DNA of 64,000 nt from Brachyhypopomus gauderio (lineage: Eukaryota; Chordata; Actinopteri; Gymnotiformes; Hypopomidae): positions 13,858,110 to 13,922,109 of the forward strand of contig NC_135225.1 of assembly GCF_052324685.1 (NCBI RefSeq). Reading direction: 5' to 3'. Positions 58,841 through 64,000 of this stretch are shown piece by piece (position 1 is the stretch's first letter; each line of letters begins with the position of its first letter). The notes under the pieces were generated by a model, which was not told where the DNA came from, ran no database searches, and saw nothing but the letters and a program-made list of their open reading frames with translations. A program made the translations under genes and the position numbers.

Positions 58841-59995
58841 CACTATTTTGCCAAAAGTATTCACTCACCTTCTTTGACTCACATATGACATGCGACATCC
58901 CATTCCTAATCCATAGGGTTCAATATGACGTTGGTCCACCCTCTGCAGCTAGAACAGCTTCAACTCTGGTAAGGCTGTCCACAAGGTTTAGGATTGTGTT
59001 TATGGGGATTATTGACCATTCTTCCAGAAGCACATTTGTGAGGTCACATACTGATATGGGACGAGAAGGCCTGGCTCTCTGTGCATACCAGTCAAGTTCA
59101 TCCACACCAGACTCTGCCATCCATGTCTTTATGGCCCTTGCTTTGTGCACTGACACTCAGTCATGTTGGAAGAGGAAGAGGCCAGCTCCAAACTGTTCCC
59201 ACAATGTTGGGAACATGGAATTGTCCAAAATGTCTTGGTATGCTGAAGCATTCAGAGTTCCTTTCACTGGAACTAAGGGGCCTAGCCCAGCTCATGAACA
59301 CCAACCCCACATCATAATCCCCCATCCACTAAACTTTACACTTGGCACAATGCAGTCAGACAAGTACCTTTCTCCTGGCAACCGGCAAAACCAGACTTGT
59401 CCATCAGATTGCCAGATTTTTCACTCCAAAGAACACGTCTCCACTGCTCTAAAGTCCAGTGGCGGTGTGCTTTACACCACTGCATCCGACACTTTGCATT
59501 GCACTTGGTGATGTATGGCTTGAATGCAGCTGCTTAACCATGGAAACCCATTCCATGAAGCTCTCTGTGCACCATTCTTGAGCTACTCTGAAGGCCACGC
59601 TGTCTGTAGTGATTAACTCTGCAAAAAGTTGGTGACCTCTTTGCACTATGCACCTCAGTATCTGCTGACCCCACTTCGTCAGTTTATGTGGCCTACCATT
59701 TCGTGGCAGAGTTGCTATCATTGCCAAACACTTCCATTTTCCTATAATGCAGCTGACAGTGGAATATTTAGGAGCAAGGAAATTTCACGACTGGATTTGT
59801 TGCACAGATGGCATCCTATCACAGTTCCACACTGGAATTGACTGATCTGATAGCGACCCATTCTTTCACAAATGTTTGTAAAAACAGTCTGCATGCCTAG
59901 GTGCTTAATGTTATACACCTGTGGTCATGGAAGTGATTGGAACATCTGATTCTGGTCATTTGGATGGATGAGTGAATACTTTTGGCAATATAGTG
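58841..59995 (-). mobile_element. Tc1/mariner-type transposon, degenerate
   Basis: Inverted ends cactattttgccaaaagtat and, reversed, cactatattgccaaaagtat are flanked by TA on both sides (58839-58840 and 59996-59997). It is 1155 bp long. The transposase lies on the minus strand in pieces. Confidence 0.9.
58920..59727 (-). pseudogene. Broken Tc1-like transposase
   Basis: Pieces in order on the minus strand: an N-terminal helix-turn-helix end (TLPRNGRPHKLTKWGQQIL, complement 59449-59727) and a C-terminal part (SVHKARAIKTWM, GVDELDWYAQ, PINTILNLVDSL, complement 58920-59156). Frameshifts and stops break the frame between them. It is non-functional. Confidence 0.85.
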
Positions 59996-59997
59996 TA

Positions 59998-61863
59998 TTC
60001 TCCAGGATGTAATTACATGTAATCTATGCACACCTGTTACTCAAGACAACCTCAAGCCTTTGCAGCTAGTGTATAAACAGCTAGCAACCATATGCAGTCC
60101 TGCTGTAGTGATTACACCATCTTACAGGGGCTTGATCAGTCTGGTGAGTAACAATGTGTTCACAGGCATTGGCAGCATGCCAGAGACACACTGTTCAACT
60201 AATGCTTATTCAATCTTATCAGTGTTTAAACTGGCTCAATGAAGATTAATTACTTTGAATTTGTTCACGGCGGTTAGTATTTACTGGGCTAATTTGAAAA
60301 TTTTATATGTGACATCCTGGTGTTTGGTGTTTTTTCTCCTCTGTTTTTTTTAACAAAACATGACCGCAAACAATTAGCTCAGTATCTACTCCAGTGGCTT
60401 GAAGACCTTCATTACAGCAATCAGGCAAAGTCATAAACAGGAGAGCATGGCTTTGGTTTAGTTTAGCAAGCATACAGCTGTGTATAGCGCACTGTTGAAG
60501 TAGGCACAGCACCTGAGTGAGTCAGAACCACAGACTACACGTAGTCAATGTTCTGAACTAACAGTCCTGTTTTGGATTCTTTCCTGTGCTGACAGCTCAG
60601 ACCAGCACGATTTCCCCACCTCCTGCAAACTATGTTTGCTGAACCAAAACCAAACAGCACGGTTAGATGCACGGTCAGCGATCAATCAGAGACTGACTCA
60701 ATCAATGGTACACTCAGGTTACTGTTCATTGTGAGCCTAAAGCTTAACACTAACCTTTTTAATGTAAACTACCCAGTTTAAGTGACTGTTTGATCATTTT
60801 GTTTTCAATGTGATGTGAACGTCAAATTCAAAATTCTCTACCTCACAGCAATAAGCATCTTCATCACAAACGAATAACATAAAACACTCCAACGTCTTTT
60901 TAATACATGTCATATAACTAGTTTGTGTTCATGCAACACAACAGGGTTAAACATTTATGAACATATTTTTGCCATTTTTAAGAGAAATAATTTCAATCGA
61001 CATAAAACTCTTTAAGGACCTAGTGATAAGCCGTGCTTACGCTGAATATAGTTAAACGCCAACCACATTCAATCAAGAACTGTTCATTACAGCATAAAGC
61101 CCTGCGTTTTACCAGTAGAACAAGGAATGTAAAACTCAATTGCATCAAATAATTCAAAATATAAAAAACACTTATACTGAATTGCAAAACCCCAAATTTA
61201 ATAATGTTAATGCTGAAAGAAATAAGGCAGCCTTATGAAGATTTGCTTGATTACATACACTCAGTGGCCTTGGCCCACCAAAATGAAATGTTAAGATAAA
61301 TCTGAATAAATTAACATGTTGATGCTTGTTAGGCACTGACGCAGCAGGACTGCCGGGTTGGAGCACAAAGCTTTTCCTTTGCCTTTAAATAATTCAACAC
61401 GGATTTGTTTTAGAAAGAATATCTTACAAACAAGTCCTGTTTAACAACGGATATCAACTGATTTGAGTCACATTTTGTGAATCTGCATCGATGTTTGAAC
61501 GTTTGGTTGGTTTTTTGCTTGCAGGGATGAAATTTGCTTGAATGTTTGTAGTGTGTTACATGCTGAAAGTTCCCATGGACATACTCTGGGACTTGTATGG
61601 CCCGTATGCTTGTGTTCCTTGAAGTGTGGGAGATGGGCATTTCTACCAGGGCTCAGAACAATTTGTAGATACGGGTTGATGATATTTTGAGCCCAAATCC
61701 ATTCCTATGTAGCTTTGGTTCAGGGTAGGATTTGATACACAAATCTCCCAAAAAAAAGTAAAAGAAGAGAATCAAAAGCATCAGATATTGAGACTGAAAA
61801 AGAGAGAAAGGAAGACAGAAAAAAGAAAGAAAGAGAGAAGTGAGACCAATCAGGCTCAGAATT
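59998..61863. other. Non-coding stretch between the Tc1 relic and eIF4E
   Basis: AT-rich, without a gene I can recognise. The part nearest 61863 is presumably the eIF4E 3' untranslated region. Confidence 0.45.
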
Positions 61864-61987
61864 TCAGACCACAAACTTGTTCTTTGTAGTAGAGCCACTC
61901 TTAGTGGCTGTGTCGGCATGAGACTGATAGCCAATTGTCATCTTCATAGGGATGCCTAACCTCTCCTTATACACTCTCCTGTAGAAA

Positions 61988-62047
<60 letters not shown>

Positions 62048-63247
62048 TAAGATATGCCTGTATTGTTCACAACATTTCCATATTAAGTGGTTTGTATTTT
62101 TTTTCCATTTGTTTGTGAACGTCCACCTTACCCTATGTGTGTTATGGCTTCTTTGTTCTCATAGTCAGTTGTCCAGACAGCAATTTTATCTCCTTTCGTT
62201 CGTATATTGACTACAGCACCACACACATCATCGCTGTAGTCATCGAAAGCCTCTCCTATGAGGCAAAGGAGCTGTGACCACACAGAGGAAAAAATTACAG
62301 CAGGCTTGAAGCAGACTGAAGCAGGCTGAAGCAGACTGAAGCAGACTGAAGCAGGAGCAGAGCCACTGGGACACCCACCGTTTCCAGCCAGAAACGGTCC
62401 AGGTCGAATTTTCTCTGCTGCTTGTTGAGGGTGATGAGCCAGCGGCCTCCTTTCTTATTCCTCTCATCCTCCCACATGGGCTCGATCCCATCCTGCCACA
62501 TGGACACACGGGGACATCAGAGCCCCAACTGTGCAGTTTAAGGCTAAAGGCCAAACTTATAGTACATCACCATGAAGACACATTACACTGGCCTCACTTC
62601 TGTCCTACAGAGACAGATATTTAACGCTTATGACCAGAACTCACCTTGAACAGTGAGTAGTCACAACCCGACATCAAATTACTGGATAGCTGAATGTGAT
62701 TATAAAGCCTAGAAAGGCAAAAAAAAAAAAAAAATCAGTCAGTCTGAAACAGTGAGGTGTCTCTTGTGAAATTGTCCTCTGGTGCTGCATAAAGCATTGA
62801 GACTTACGCCCAAAAATCTTCTACTGTGTCAAACTTGGAAATCAGACGCAGGTTTGCTTGCCATGTTTTGCTCTTGTCATTTTTGAAGAACCATAAAGAC
62901 CATCTGTTCAAGATTTGCAGAATAGAAATATATCCTTTGCATGACAAATGAGACCCAAAAGATAAAAAAGTGTTTGTTTGTTTGTGATATATATATATCC
63001 CCCCCCCCGCACACACACATTCAATACATAAAATGCCCCCCCCCCCCCCCCCCCCACAAAATAAATAAATAAAAAAAACCATAGTGTGTGAAATTCTATG
63101 TGCTAATATGAATGCCAGTCCTGCAAAGTATCTCTTGGTTTACTTGTTTTGTAGTGGATGTTTTATGTAGCACTCAGGGCTGGCAATCTCTAGACGCGTC
63201 TCCTCTGAGTTCTCCTCTTCACTCTTAGATGAATTTGAGATGATTTC
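61864..63247 (-). CDS. eif4e: eIF4E cap-binding translation initiation factor (first coding exon not found)
   Basis: Coding exons, complement: 63144-63247, 62808-62903, 62645-62708, 62379-62492, 62132-62271 and 61864-61978. They join in phase to 210 residues and a stop. The start codon lies upstream, so the feature is 5' partial. Cap-pocket residues are present: the tryptophan in NDKSKTWQANL and the Trp-Glu of IEPMWEDE. The eIF4G/4E-BP contact tryptophan is in DTVEDFWALYN. The regulatory serine is in TKSGSTTKN. Introns are short, 107-240 bases, except where repeats have grown. The N-terminal part (EIISNSSKSEEENSEETRLE) differs from mammalian eIF4E. Mammalian EIF4E is not next to LINGO2, so a fish-specific paralog such as eif4e1c is possible; that is inference. 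Confidence 0.95.
61988..62046 (-). repeat. (CA)n tract beside the last eIF4E acceptor
   Basis: On the transcribed strand (GT)n ends about 10 bases before the AG of the final exon (tttctacag). Confidence 0.9.
62303..62357 (-). repeat. 10-11-bp minisatellite in a 107-bp eIF4E intron
   Basis: Repeated gaagcagact / gaagcaggct units fill about half of the intron between the 114-bp and 140-bp exons. Confidence 0.85.
63001..63055 (-). repeat. Poly-C/CA tracts in an eIF4E intron
   Basis: Two C runs (about 10 and about 21 bases) with cacacaca between them. They read as poly-G on the transcribed strand. Confidence 0.9.
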
Positions 63248-64000
63248 CTGGAGGACAAGAAAATCAACAATACATGGTAACAGAAACACTCGTTATTACA
63301 ATATACATCCATTTCTAACATTTGAGGCCACCAGAAGCCTCTGCCAGTGCTGACATTTGAGCTGAAAGTAGTTATTCTTTGACACGTGTCCGTTACCTAT
63401 AAAACACAACAGCTGGAACAAAAAAACAAGCTAGGCAAATGTCCAACCCGGTGTTGGGTTCTTAATTTCGTGCTGAACCATCATTTTAACAGTGTTTTAC
63501 AGACGGGCAGGACGAAGTGTGTCAATAGTCCTACGGTAATGGAGAGACGTACTGAGGGCGCGCTGGGTAGTTACACATGTGGCAAAAGCGACCTTACTCG
63601 GGCATAGACTACCTGCCGCTGTCACCCCGTTTGACCAGTGTCAATACACTGTGTGTTTTTAACTCAGCCAGAAAAACTAACTCCGGTTCTGAGCCAACAT
63701 GTGGTGGCCAATTCCGCCCAGCCAAAAGACCAGGAAGGTACGAGGCTAGCTTGCTAGCTAGCTATGATTTTATTCTCGTTAACTATTGGCAACGCGATGC
63801 GGGGTAGCATGCGGCAATACAGAAACCTAAGTGTTATATACACACCCGAAGTAGTAACTACATCTTCAGGTTGTGTTAACCTAACCCGCTAGTGAGGTCG
63901 TTCAGCTGGGTGAGTTACGGCGAGTCTCAAAACAAGCCCACTAGTCTCAGCCCAACTTGTTAGATAGCTCGAAGTTAACGTTGAGACTCTCGGCTTTCCC
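63248..64000. other. Upstream region of eIF4E, no exon defined
   Basis: I looked for a first coding exon with a phase-0 donor on the minus strand and found none that opens with an ATG. A donor-like cggcaggtagtc near complement 63610-63620 could end a non-coding exon. A (gcta)n run lies near 63747-63763. Confidence 0.35.

Noticed and set aside
58885..59511. A 208-codon plus-strand open frame
   Set aside because: It is the antisense of the degenerate Tc1 transposase, whose real motifs are on the minus strand.

Overview
This is vertebrate nuclear DNA, almost certainly from a ray-finned fish and probably an ostariophysan (an inference from the style of the transposons and LTRs). It has multi-exon genes with GT-AG introns, long (CA)n tracts and a heavy load of DNA transposons, LINEs and LTR elements. 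All recognised host genes lie on the minus strand. From right to left they are an eIF4E gene (63.25-61.86 kb, first exon not found), a single-coding-exon LINGO2 gene (43.80-41.98 kb), C9orf72 (37.21-33.41 kb), and two complete PLAAT/HRASLS-type lipid acyltransferase genes (30.68-26.15 kb and 7.81-5.73 kb). C9orf72 next to LINGO2 matches the vertebrate neighbourhood known from human 9p21.

Layout. 1-3.1 kb: two copies of a TA-flanked inverted-repeat transposon, one interrupted by a nested hAT element. 3.1-3.5 and 8.1-8.64 kb: a direct repeat bracketing PLAAT copy 1. 8.7-19.06 kb: a transposon-rich block with a near-complete L2/CR1-like LINE, two LINE fragments, a THAP-domain relic, hAT relics, foldback hairpins and a solo LTR. 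19.06-20.93 kb: a recent partial duplicate carrying only PLAAT exon 1 and the broken last exon of C9orf72. 20.98-25.1 kb: LTR elements, including a Ty1/copia relic with a half-tRNA-type primer site, and tandem repeats. 25.34-34.37 kb: the full PLAAT copy 2 and the C9orf72 3' end, invaded by a Gypsy element (intron 1), a transposon that replaced the promoter, a solo LTR and a hAT element. 34.4-37.2 kb: the rest of C9orf72. 38-64 kb: few transposons, long non-coding stretches around LINGO2 with microsatellites, one Tc1 relic, then eIF4E.

Most notable points. C9orf72 lacks the small third exon of the mammalian gene, with the frame kept. A (GT)n run abuts the C9orf72 exon-10 acceptor, which would be a UG-repeat splice site. 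A PLAAT-C9orf72 block has been duplicated, with differing damage to promoters and exons. One transposon family appears to have inserted twice into the same short target motif. I found no credible sign of a wholly new biological system. The most interesting material is gene-structure change and nested transposon history. Exon coordinates were worked out by hand from reading frames and splice signals. Comparisons with human proteins rest on recalled family sequences, not on a search.
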